64,000 nt of DNA from Plasmodium relictum (Eukaryota > Apicomplexa > Aconoidasida > Haemosporida > Plasmodiidae): positions 528,889-592,888 of the forward strand of contig NC_041684.1 in assembly GCF_900005765.1 (NCBI RefSeq), given 5' to 3'. Below, in pieces: positions 40,185 through 50,073 of the stretch (positions within the stretch are counted from its first letter, which is position 1; each line of letters starts with the position of its first letter). The notes beneath the pieces were generated by a model, which was not told the origin of the DNA, searched no databases, and worked only from the letters and a program-made list of their open reading frames with translations. Position numbers and translations under genes: made by a program.

Positions 40185-41090
40185 TTATCTATATATATAC
40201 ATATATAAATATTTCATAGTAATTAAAGCAAGTTGTTATTGGCTTTTTTTTTTTTTTTTTGGTAAATTACTAGAAATAATATATTTTTCTGAAGAAAATT
40301 ATCGTATTTTTATTTAGATATTTTTAATTATTTTTTTTGATTACATTTTATATGTGCTGTCTAATATTATACATGGTTTTTTTTCATGATTTTTTTTTTT
40401 TTATTATTACTAATATAAATTTTTTTTTATTTTACAGACGCATTATTTATTTCCTTCATTTTATGATTAGTTTTTTCTTAAAAACCTATTATATATCTGA
40501 TTAATATATTCTTAATCATGTAATATTATTTGTTTAACAAAAATATTTGATGTTTTTTTCTTTCTATTTTTAATCATTATTTATTATATCCTTTAACATA
40601 ATTTTTCTATTTATGTTTAATTATTATTATGTATCATTAAATATTCATAATTTTTTTTTTTTTTTTGCAGATATAGTGTTCAGTTTTTGTTTAGTAAAAT
40701 ATGTCAATAATGGCAATGAATATTTTGAAACACTCCAAATTTTTTTTTTTTCCCTTTTGTAATTATATTTCAATTTTTCATATATATTTAATTTTTAATC
40801 TAAGAATTTAAAGTAAATAATATTTTAAATAGTTTTATTTCTTTTTTTTTTTTTTAAAAAAGGAAAATTATCAATCGTATTTTTTTTTCATTTCTAATGT
40901 ATCTCTTTTTTGTTTTTCCTTTTTTTAATGATATTGGACATAATATATAATTTTAACATAAAATTGCTACATATTTATAAAAATACATTTAATTGAATAT
41001 TAGGTTATATTTTCGTTTTTTAATTTTTATAGTATTGGAGAAAAAAAACTGATAGAAAGTTAATTTTTTTTATATATATGCCCAAACAAA
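40185..41090. other. Intergenic between TrmH-like and EF-hand genes
   Basis: No gene seen. A TTTTTGCAG acceptor-like site near 40670, followed by a GC-richer 60 bp, may be a 5'-UTR intron end of the EF-hand gene. Confidence 0.45.
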
Positions 41091-41723
41091 ATGCAGGCTA
41101 ACCTTTCTGAAGATAAACTAAAATTGATTCAAAAAAATTTTAATTTAGTTGATAGCAACAAAGATAAAAAAATTGATGAAAATGAATTTAAAACATTATT
41201 AAGATTAATGGGACAGACCAAAACGGAAAAGGAATTAAATACAATTATTGAAGATCATTTCGATGATGAAAGTGAAGATAATGAAAATAACAAGAAAGGA
41301 AATAACATAAATAATGATTCCTTAAAATTAGGGAATGATGACGATATAAAAAAATTAAACTTAAAAATTAATAGTATAAAGAGTGAAGTTAAAAAAAACA
41401 GTAGAAATAATATGAAAAACAATACAAAAATGAATGAATTAACAAAAAAAAAAAAAAAACCTATTAATTTTGAAAAGTTTTTGAAATTATTTATGTCAAC
41501 TTATACTGAACCTATATCCTTTGATGGACTAATTAAATCTTTTGAAATTTTTGACAATGAAAAAAATGGTTATATAAATTTGGAAAAATTCAAATATATT
41601 TTAATGAATTGCAATGAAAAATTAATTGATGAAGATATTAATTTATTTTTAAATTTAATTAAATTTAAAGACAATGATAAAATTGATTATGTTATGTTAT
41701 CTAAAAAATTAAAAAACATATAA
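41091..41723 (+). CDS. EF-hand calcium-binding protein, calmodulin/centrin-like
   Basis: Single exon, 210 aa. The N-terminal EF-hand is canonical: helix KLKLIQKNFNLVD, loop DSNKDKKIDENE (D, N, D, D, E ligands, residues about 20-31), helix FKTLLRLMG. A Lys/Asn-rich linker (about 60-120) follows, then PINFEKFLKLFM, a degenerate second loop (DNEKNGYINLEK, with Lys instead of the final Glu) and a third, strongly degenerate one (KFKDNDKIDYVM). The four-helix-pair layout is that of calmodulin or centrin with an insert in the middle, but only one loop should bind calcium well. Role unknown; myosin light chains and centrin-like proteins of apicomplexans are possibilities. Convergent, across 1.1 kb, with the decayed P25-like copy. 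Confidence 0.82.
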   Translation: MQANLSEDKLKLIQKNFNLVDSNKDKKIDENEFKTLLRLMGQTKTEKELNTIIEDHFDDESEDNENNKKGNNINNDSLKLGNDDDIKKLNLKINSIKSEVKKNSRNNMKNNTKMNELTKKKKKPINFEKFLKLFMSTYTEPISFDGLIKSFEIFDNEKNGYINLEKFKYILMNCNEKLIDEDINLFLNLIKFKDNDKIDYVMLSKKLKNI

Positions 41724-42849
41724 TGTTATGTAGTTCATATTTGCAAGAAAATGTGAAATATTAATAAAAAAATACGATACAACGTAATTTAAAACTTTAT
41801 TTTTTTTCATTTTTTTTATTTCACATTTATTATTATTATTCTTTTTTTTTTTTTTTTTGCTGTGCACATTTCTATATATATTATATATTTGTTTTACTTT
41901 TATTCATTTTTTTTATGTTTATTATTTTAAATTTTCTTTATGATTTCTTGTCGCCATATAAATTTGCTCTTAAAAATTAAATAAATTTGCAAAATATATT
42001 TTAAGTAATATAAAAAACAATTGCTTATTATTATTTATATTTTCTGTCATGAAAAATTTAATAATCTTTCTCAAAAAATAATTATTTATGTATTTTCTAA
42101 TAGAAATTAAAATATTGTTCACTTTGAACTTTTTAGATGTTAATTTGTAAGTATAATTTCAAAATTTTAATAAATTATTAAAAGATGTAAAATTAAGAAC
42201 ATTTAAAAAAAAAAAATACATTAGTATGTTTTAATTTGAATTTGAAATACCATATATTAATTTTTCGATTTAATTCAAAAAACTTATAAATCATCCTATT
42301 TCTACTTTATACTTGAATGCTTCATAGCAACTTTAAACAAAAAAATGTAATTAAAATTATATATTTATATCGCATTCCCTTTTTTTTTTATATTTATAAA
42401 GCGTTCTACATTTGTTTCTCTAAATATATGATATAGGTAATGTTAACAAAAAAAATATTAAAAAAAAATTTTTTAGGGAAAAACTTAAAGTTCTCGAAAT
42501 TTAAATTTCTATGAAAAAACTAAAAATATTTTTGGAATATTAATTTCGGCATTTACTGAAAAAAAAAATTGTATATTTCTGATGTAAAATAATAAATTCT
42601 CAAAAAAAAAAAATTAATAGAAAAAGATAAATATTAATAGAATAACTTTTACATTTATAAATACTTCATTTTATTTATCTATGTTAATTGTTTTTGACAA
42701 TTTTTATACTTTTTTCTAAATTCTCTTAAAATACCCTTTTTTTTTATTAAACATTGTAATGAAACTATTTTTTTAATTTATAAGTTTTCTTTTTTTTTAT
42801 TGGTACCTTTTTGAATTCATTTGATGCAAAAATAGAATAAATATGTGAA
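41724..42849. other. Intergenic, no gene seen
   Basis: Poly-A/T tracts. No coding frame and no further P25/P28-like cysteine pattern on the minus strand. Confidence 0.55.
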
Positions 42850-43479
42850 TTAAATGGTAATTTTATTCTCAATATGGTAATACAATTGACTATTATTATT
42901 GCTCATATCTGGTGAACTTGTAGAGTTGTCAGATTAAGGGTATATATTTACAGCGCATCTAAATATAGTACTATTTTGAATGCATTCCTTACTCTGTTTA
43001 TACTGTAATTTGAAACCACTATATCTCCTTTTTAATTAAGGGGAATTTTTGATAGATATATGTGTTTTCATATCCATATTATATGATCAAGCCCTGTAAC
43101 TATCTTTTGTTGTACATTTTTCTTGACCACAATATATGTTGTAACACTCTTGTAGAACACAGTTACCACAATTTGTTTCTATATAAAAATATTTATAGTA
43201 AAACTCAAATTCTTTTTTTTTTTTTTGAGTACATAATTTTTTAATATAGATCATAATATGCCATAATATTTCCTAAACTGTAAGAATTGCATAGTTTTTT
43301 CTTTTCATATGTATTTTAATTTGTTAATACAAATCCAGAATTTAATGTGCATTCATAGTGATTAGAGATTTTATCTATAGGTATCAATTTTTAACAATTG
43401 AATTAACTACAGCATCTGTTATAGAATATTTTACAAGTAGAATAATAAGTACAAACAAAAAATTTAAAGATATACTCAT
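42850..43479 (-). pseudogene. Decayed third member of the P25/P28 family (P25-like)
   Basis: Read on the minus strand from the ATG at 43479. A signal peptide (MSISLNFLFVLIILLVKYS) aligns with that of the neighbouring P25. After a frame change comes SNHYECTLNSGFVLTN, matching P25 SDHYECKCNSGFALTS (43315-43366). Further on, QECYNIYCGQEKCTTKD matches P25 KECVDIDCENGKCILD (about 43105-43153). Near 42960-43000, KECIQNSTIFRC matches EICKNVEGIYKC of the last EGF domain. A Ser/Asn linker (SDNSTSSPDMSNNNS) follows. At least three in-frame stops and two frame changes, and several of the 22 family cysteines are lost (ECTL for ECKC). Order and spacing match an intact gene, so this is a whole gene copy decayed in place. 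Confidence 0.85.
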
Positions 43480-43860
43480 TTTCAGTGAGAAAAAAATAAA
43501 TATTTTAATATAGTGAATTATAACTTCATTAATTTTTAAATATTTATAGTTTGGTATTACAATTCATAAAAAAAAGAGACAAAAGACAAATGAAAAAAAA
43601 AAAAAAAAAGAGTAAAAAAAAAAAAAAATGAAACAAAAAAGGAAAAAGAAAAATATACTTAAATAATTCTTTTTAGTGCCAGTTATATATTTGTATCATT
43701 TTATTATATATATTTTATGTAATAACATTTATTTATATTTTTCTTTTACAGTAAAAAATTATTGAACGCTGAAAAGATAAAATAAGTTTTATTCAGGTTA
43801 GTAAATATAATTATAAATTAATGATCTTGAAATTATTTTTTTTAATTAAATTGTATGTAT
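43480..43860. other. 3' flank of P28 with a U-rich (minus strand) tract
   Basis: Between P28 and the decayed copy. On the transcribed (minus) strand 43568-43654 is almost pure T with a few C and A. It lies about 200-300 nt after the P28 stop and may be in its 3' UTR. U-rich elements in p28 UTRs mediate DOZI-dependent translational storage in gametocytes of P. berghei (established there; inferred here). Confidence 0.4.
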
Positions 43861-44559
43861 TCAAATAATATAGAATAAAGCAATTAAGAAAATTATACTT
43901 AATGTATTGAAAACTGATAGGTTCCTATTAAAACTACCTGAGGATGAATCCTTATCATTACCATCAGCACCATCACCATCACCGCCACCACCACCACCAC
44001 CACTGCTACTAGATCCGGATTCATCAATAGTACATGTATAAAATGGTCCCTCTTGTTTACATATATCACCTATTTGGCAATATAATGTACATTCAGTTGT
44101 CCCGTCTTTTGTGCATGCTCCATTATCTTCTGGATTTACGTCTTTGCCTATATTGCACGAACACATTGGTCTATCCGGATTATCTGGATTTTCTATGCAC
44201 TTTCCATTTACACAATCAATATTTTTGCAAACAGCTGGAACACATGAATCACCTTGTTTAATATAACCTATCGAACACTGGCAAGTCAATTTGCTTTGGC
44301 CATTTCTAACTGGAGATTCTGTGCACACAGAATAATTATCACAAGGTCTATGTGTGCTATCTAAGTGGTCACATTTAAATATTGGTGAGCACATATCTTC
44401 ATCTAAATTTACATATCCATTATTACACTTACACTCCTTATGATTACTCATTTGTATCTCATAACCATTTATACAGTTCCAATAAGAACAACCAACTTCA
44501 GTTAATATAACTGAAATTATAATAAAAAGGAAAAACAAAAAACTATAAGAAAATTTCAT
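43861..44559 (-). CDS. P28: Ookinete surface protein P28
   Basis: Single exon. The ATG at 44559 (MKFSYSFLFFLFIIIS) gives a proper signal peptide in an AAAAATG context; an upstream ATG at 44610 would add 17 residues before it and is less likely. 232 aa. Four EGF-like domains with 20 cysteines after the signal peptide: NC..ECKC..MC; KC..PC..VC..TCQC..SC; VC..DCVNGKC..MCSC..AC; EC..YC..IC..TC. The fourth domain lacks the last two cysteines, the known P28/P25 difference. A Ser/Gly/Asp-rich linker including a Gly run (about 186-212) precedes a hydrophobic GPI-anchor tail (NTLSIIFLIALFYII). On the zygote/ookinete surface it protects the parasite in the mosquito midgut and is partly redundant with P25; transcripts are stored in female gametocytes. 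Confidence 0.95.
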   Translation of the reverse strand: MKFSYSFLFFLFIIISVILTEVGCSYWNCINGYEIQMSNHKECKCNNGYVNLDEDMCSPIFKCDHLDSTHRPCDNYSVCTESPVRNGQSKLTCQCSIGYIKQGDSCVPAVCKNIDCVNGKCIENPDNPDRPMCSCNIGKDVNPEDNGACTKDGTTECTLYCQIGDICKQEGPFYTCTIDESGSSSSGGGGGGGDGDGADGNDKDSSSGSFNRNLSVFNTLSIIFLIALFYII

Positions 44560-44949
44560 TTTTTTAAATAATGACAAATTAAAAATTTTGTTAAACAATC
44601 TATATAACATAAATGGAAATGAAATTAAAAATGAAGATAATAAGACAAAGAAATTAAAAAAAAAAAAAAAATAAATAAAATAAAATAAAATAAAATGAAA
44701 TTAAAATATAAAGTACATAAAATACTTAAAATTTTTTATTAGGTAGCTTTTTTTTTTTTTTTTTCATATATTTAAAAGAGTTATTTTTGTTTGCGTGAAT
44801 GTTCAGAAAGTATCAAAAAAAAAAAAAAAAAAATATGTCTTAATATTTATAAAAACAATTGTGAAACATTAAAATCCATTAATTTGTTCCTTTTATTTGG
44901 TATTGTATCTCTTTCAAACAATACAAAACTCTACTAAAGATGAAAATTA
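44560..44949. promoter_or_regulatory. P28 promoter and 5' UTR region
   Basis: Contains AAAAT pentamer repeats near 44670-44696 and poly-A/T runs. On the minus strand it gives a U-rich leader. No specific ApiAP2 site is asserted. Confidence 0.4.
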
Positions 44950-45720
44950 TGAAAATATACTAAAAATACTGAAACATGACCTACTTCTATGATTATTTTT
45001 GCCATCGTTATTGCTGTCGTTACTGTTGCTTCAAATCAGTAGCTTTCTGTCAAATCATTATAATAATCATTTTTGACTGTACATTATGAACCCTGTAATA
45101 TAATAATTATTTTTTATTTTCATTATTCGCACACTTTAATTAGGTATAATTATCTGGAAGAAAATTTTTATTAACACAATATGCACATTATGTATGTTTA
45201 ATTTGTAGATATACATAACATTCGCCTTTATACAATATTACTACATTAGTTTAAGATATATTTTTTATTTTATGAAAAATATAATATTGCTGGTAAGGGT
45301 ATTTATTATTATTAAAATTATTATCCTTAATATATATAGAAAAATCATCACAAAATTTATGAAATATCAGAACTTTTGTTTGCATAACTTTTTGTGCAAT
45401 TACCATGTGAACTTGATATCCCTCAAGTACATTATTAAATTTCACTATCATAACTCATTAAGTGTCCATTTCCACAATTTAAACAGGGGGGAAAATGGCA
45501 TTAATATATTTTATTTCAAGCATAATAAAAAAAAAAAGTGTAAAAAACAATTTTGTTTTTTGCAGAAAAAGAAAAAAATACTTATTTTAGTCAAATTACA
45601 TTTTGTTTATTTTTTAAACGTTAAATTGATAATATTATCTCCTAAAAACAATTTATATATAAAAAAAAAAAGGACCAAAATAAAAGGAAAAGGAAAAATA
45701 ATAAAAAGAAAATCTTAAAA
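44950..45720 (-). pseudogene. Probable second decayed P25/P28-family copy (P28-like)
   Basis: Minus-strand traces in family order. A hydrophobic signal-like stretch lies near 45650-45720 (KIFFLLFFLFLLFW). At about 45375-45500, PPCLNCGNGHLM, then (after stops) CT and HGNCTKS resemble P28 C..DCVNGKC, MCSCNIG and NGACTKDG. CTVKND at about 45085 resembles the CTIDES end of domain 4. Finally SNSNDSNNDGKNNHRSRSCF with FSIFS (about 44960-45030) resembles the P28 linker and GPI tail. About 200 bp of extra AT-rich DNA separates the third and fourth domain traces. The patch is more GC-rich than its flanks, and the opposite strand is open for 148 codons (45272-45718), as on the other family members. Each trace is short, so confidence is moderate. 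Confidence 0.45.
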
Positions 45721-46346
45721 ATTTTTGTTGATACCTTTTTTCTCTATCAATAAATAATTATTTTATTTTTAGGTTTTATGTTCGCACTTTTTTTTTGTCA
45801 TGTAGTATTTATTTTTAGGTATTTTAATAGTTTTTCATAATTTTTTTTTTTTTTGAAAACCTTTTTTTCCCATCAAGTAAAATTTACCATTAGATATACT
45901 TTTTTTTTATATTTTTTTGAAACTTTTTTTTATATAAAATCATAATTATTATTAGGTACTTCAGTAGTGTTTTGATGACTTTTTTCTTTTGGAAACTCTT
46001 TTTTCTATTTAATAATTTTTCTAGTGCATTTCAATAGTTTTTTCGTTATTTTATTTCTTTATAAATAAGAATTATTTTAATTCGTCTTATCTTAGTTTTC
46101 ATTTTTTTTTTTTTTTTTGGGAAATTTTTTTTTTTATTAAACAATTATTTCATTGCATATTGAAAATTTTAATCATATAATATTTAAAATATATGTATAT
46201 ATATTCATAAATATTAAAAAAAAAAAAAAAAAGGCGTATTTGCAAATAATTAGCAAAAAAATATATCTTTATTATTTTTAATGTAAAAAACTATAAAGTG
46301 TTTTAACTTGATATATATTTTCTTTTTATTGAGTATTATATCAGAT
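45721..46346. other. 3' flank of P25
   Basis: T-rich on the plus strand with some G (45770-46130). Poly-A at 46217-46233. No gene seen. Confidence 0.5.
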
Positions 46347-46991
46347 TCAGATGATATAAATATATATTAAGGATATGATGAAAATTATGCCTAAGTTTAA
46401 AATATTGAACAGTGAAAAAGAACAAACATTTTTTTCCTTATCAAGTGAAAAACCATCCTTGCAATCACACTTATAAATACCTTCTACATTTTTGCAAATT
46501 TCATTTTCTTTATCGCATTTTAATGTACATGAAGTTTCTCCTTTTTTTGTACACTTGTTTTCGTATCCTGGATCTGGAATATTGCCTATTTTACATGAGC
46601 AAATTGGAATTTTATTGTCTTGTTTTGGGTCTAGTATGCATTTTCCATTTTCACAATCAATGTCTACACATTCCTTTGGAATGCAATCGGATCCCTTCAA
46701 TTCATATCCAGAATCACATGCACATTTAAATGCATTTGAGCCACCATCTTCTTTAGCACACTTAGAGAAATTGCCACAAGGCTTATTTAAAGAACCTTCT
46801 ACACATGATTCTATTTGTTCACAGGTATCTTCAGATGTTAATGCAAATCCAGAATTGCATTTACATTCATAATGATCACTCATTTGAATTAAAAAACCAT
46901 TTTTACAAGTTGTATCATTAGTAACACTTGTGTTAACGTATTTTATTACAAGAATAAAAAAGAAAAAAAACAAATTGTAAGACATATTCAT
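46347..46991 (-). CDS. P25: Ookinete surface protein P25
   Basis: Single exon, 214 aa; Pfs25 is 217. Signal peptide (first about 21 residues), then four EGF-like domains with 22 cysteines as in Pfs25: TCKNGFLIQMSDHYECKC..TC; SC..PCGNFSKC..KCAC..DC; ECVDIDCENGKC..ICSCKIG..KC; SCTLKCDKENEICKNVEGIYKCDC..VC. It ends in a hydrophobic GPI-attachment tail (NILNLGIIFIISLIYIYII). NKPCGNFSKC, CSCKIG and GIYKCDCKDGF are near-identical to Pfs25. A zygote and ookinete surface protein, target of transmission-blocking antibodies. Transcribed away from the MORN gene and toward P28, in the same orientation and order as the P. falciparum pair. Confidence 0.97.
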   Translation of the reverse strand: MNMSYNLFFFFFILVIKYVNTSVTNDTTCKNGFLIQMSDHYECKCNSGFALTSEDTCEQIESCVEGSLNKPCGNFSKCAKEDGGSNAFKCACDSGYELKGSDCIPKECVDIDCENGKCILDPKQDNKIPICSCKIGNIPDPGYENKCTKKGETSCTLKCDKENEICKNVEGIYKCDCKDGFSLDKEKNVCSFSLFNILNLGIIFIISLIYIYII

Positions 46992-47753
46992 TTTTGAAAA
47001 AGATTAACGCTATAAATCTTAATTAAATAAGTTATTTTAAGATCTATTTAGAAAATAAAATATGCGTATAAATTTTTACGAAAAAAAAGAATAAATGACA
47101 AAAGAAAAAAAATAATAAAAAGATAAACAAACAATAATTAAAGTAAAAAAGAACAATGTAAATGAAAAAAAAAATAAAATAAAATAGTCATTAAAAAAAA
47201 AAAGTAACAGAAAAATAAAAAAAAATAATTTAATTTCTAGTTAATCACAACTTTTCATGTTCAAAATTTTTATTTTTTTTTTTCTAATATATATTATCTT
47301 TTATACTCAAAATATCTCAAAAAAATATATATTTATGCCTAATAAAAACTAAGTACATACAATGCTTAAGTTATTTATAATGAAAAAAAAAAAAAAAAAA
47401 GTTAATTTTTTGTACGTACATCTTTTAGAATTTTTTCAACTTTTCTATTTCATAATATGTTTCTACCCATTAATAATTATTATAATATATTTGAAACATT
47501 TTATAATAATAATAATAATATAAAAAAAAAAATGGGAATATAAAATGCTCAAATATTTAGTGTAAAAAAAGGAAACAACTAAATGATCTATATATATATA
47601 ATTTATAAATGAGCTATATTATTAATTTACAATTAAATGAACAAAAATAAGATACAGTATATGCATAAGGTCTAAATTTACGTTAAAAAAAATGGTCATG
47701 TATTAGAATATAAATATATATATGTATGAGTATTTTTTTTTTTTATTACACTG

Positions 47754-47798
<45 letters not shown>

Positions 47799-49428
47799 TC
47801 AAATATATGTTATATTTTTGTCTTTTGTATAATTAAAAATAATTTTGCGAATTTTTACATTATTAACATAATATAATCATATGCAGTTCTTTCTTTAAAA
47901 AATATTATTTTTATATATAATTGTCATAGTTCTTTCTACTTTGAACTTTAAAATATTTGTTTAAAATAAATGAATTTTCATTATTTGAAATTTTGCCAAG
48001 GTGATATTTTTAGATGAAAATAAATACACTACATATTATTCTTTTTTCCTTTTTTCTTCTATTTTTAATTAAATATACAACTAATAATTGATAAAAGTAA
48101 TGAAAAATAAAATTAATGAGATAGTTTAATTAATTATGGTTATGACATGAGCATTTTATAGATATTATTATATTTAATTTTTTGTATTATTATTTGAATA
48201 AAATAAAGATTCTTAAATAATTTTAATGACCTATAATCTTTTATTTTTTTAAATATTTTCAAAATTTAAATTCATTTGGAGATAACTTTACATGTTTTAA
48301 GCATATTTACAACTTAAAAGTATGTAAATTATGATTATGATATATGAATAATTTCATTAATTTTGTTCTTTTGCCTCTTTTAATTTTTTTTATAATTTTT
48401 TTATTAAGATTTTGGTTAATTTATCGTAAAACAAAGTGTTGTGCTTATACTCCTGTATAAAATTCTCTTTCTTTCACTCTAGTGAGAGACATATTTAATA
48501 TTTAAAAGTTATTTTTTTATAAAAAAACTTGATTTTTTGTTTTCAATATGAAGGATAAAAATAGATAATTTGAGAAAAGCTTATTTGTATTAATTAATAA
48601 ATACTTAAATTTCTATTATACCTAAATTTATAAAATAAAAAAATAAAATACAACTACATTATTTTATTTTATTATTTCTTTTATTAGCTTTTTATTTTGT
48701 TTTACATTTAGACAAAAATGAGTACTAAAATTTGCATGTAGCTATAAAATGAAAAATTTTAGGGTATATTTCTTTTTTCATTTTTTTTTTTTTTGTAAAA
48801 CAAAAAAAAATTTAATATTTTACAGCTTTTAATTCAAATAAGAAAGTAACATAAATGATATATATATTAATATATCTTTCTTTTTTATCATATACAGTTT
48901 ATTGTTAATAATTTTCTTTTATTTCATTTTTTAAATATATATAGAACTTTAATTTCTAAATATATAAGAATGTTTTATTTAAAATATAGATATTTTTAAG
49001 AATTATTGATATTAAAAATTGAAAGTAAAGGAGTTTTAACTAAAATTTTTTTTTGAAATATTATTAATATTTCTTTTGTTCACAATTTTATTATTAGCTA
49101 TAATGGGCTATATATTCATAATATTACATATTTTAGGTTTCATGATATTGTACTATTATACTTATTGCCTTTATTTTTTTTTATTTAGATATTTATATAT
49201 TATTATTTTTTTAAAAAAGACATTATATTCTACTTCATTATATAACTAATAAAATTCACATCATTTTATTATTATCTTTTATATATATATATACATACAT
49301 TTATTGATTATATATGTTTAATACTATATATAGATTAGTGCTTTTCTTTGATATAAAAGTATTGTTAAATGTTATATTTTAAAAAGGATTATTAAGAAAT
49401 TGAGTATATATACTTATATATCTAATAA
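46992..49428. other. P25 upstream region and gap to the next gene
   Basis: 46995-47230 is A-rich on the plus strand, so U-rich in a P25 leader. (TA)n at 47756-47795. A GC-richer patch at 48420-48490 lacks an ORF. A hydrophobic frame of about 25 codons near 49095-49160 (plus) is not supported by a start or splice sites. Confidence 0.5.
47756..47795. repeat. (TA)n microsatellite, 40 bp
   Basis: Uninterrupted TA dinucleotide run upstream of P25. Confidence 0.95.
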
Positions 49429-50073
49429 TTATGCTTTGTTTAAAAAAAATTCACACTCCTTAATTAATTTGTTAGTATTAAATTTTTGTAAAATTAAAAA
49501 TAAAAAAGGGGTTTCTTTCCAAATCACTTGTATTCTATTTATCTCATTTTCACAAGTTTCATCAATATGAATAATAGATTCATGTAATTTTTCTTTTAAT
49601 TTATAATCTTGATTGAAATAAATTAATGTACTGTTAAAAAATGTATGCAAAGAATATAATGTAATGCTTTTAATTTTAAATTCATTTATAACTTTTCTTA
49701 ACTTTTTAATTTTTTTAATACACTCCTTCATTTCCCCTAATGTTGTTTTTAATATTTCGTATACTTTTATAAACTCATATTTTAATTCTTTCTTAAGAAT
49801 ATTATCTAATGTCCCTTTTTCATTAATTCTTATATTTTGATTAAAGCTAGATAAAAAAAAAAAAAAAAGTTAAAAATTATTTTTAATAATATAGTTGTGT
49901 AAAAAGGAAAAATTCTTTTTACAATATGTAAAATTAAAATACTTTTTATTTAGGATGATGCTCATGAGCTCATTTATAGATATAGCAGTTTTATCATGTA
50001 AAGCAAAATATTTTTTTATGTAAATAATACTTTCTTTGACAATAACTTTTTCATTTTTCTTTACTTTATTCAT
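49429..50073 (-). CDS. Two-exon helical protein of unknown function, 182 aa
   Basis: Exon 1 is 49943-50073 (MNKVKKNEKVIVKESIIYIK.., 43 codons + 2 bases; donor GTATTT). Exon 2 is 49429-49846 (acceptor TATCTAG). The phase-2 join gives AA|C and 182 aa. An alternative donor at 49919 (GTAAAA) runs into a stop after joining, so it is rejected. The protein is predicted almost wholly helical (KVYEILKTTLGEMKECIKKI; SLHTFFNSTLIYF), ending NRIQVIWKETPFLFLILQKF and NKLIKECEFFLNKA. No signal peptide, membrane span or catalytic motif. It could be a small subunit of a larger assembly (inference only). I do not recognise it. It starts on the far side of P25 and is divergent from the MORN gene. Confidence 0.65.

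Noticed and set aside
45272-45718. 148-codon ATG-started plus-strand frame (MKNIILLVRVFIIIK..)
   Set aside because: It is antisense to the decayed P28-like copy. Intact P25 and P28 also show long open antisense frames, because Cys/Gly-rich codons leave few stops on the other strand. Weak ATG context and Lys homopolymers. Treated as a shadow, with some doubt.
46412-46872. Two overlapping antisense frames over P25
   Set aside because: Shadows of the 22-Cys EGF gene.
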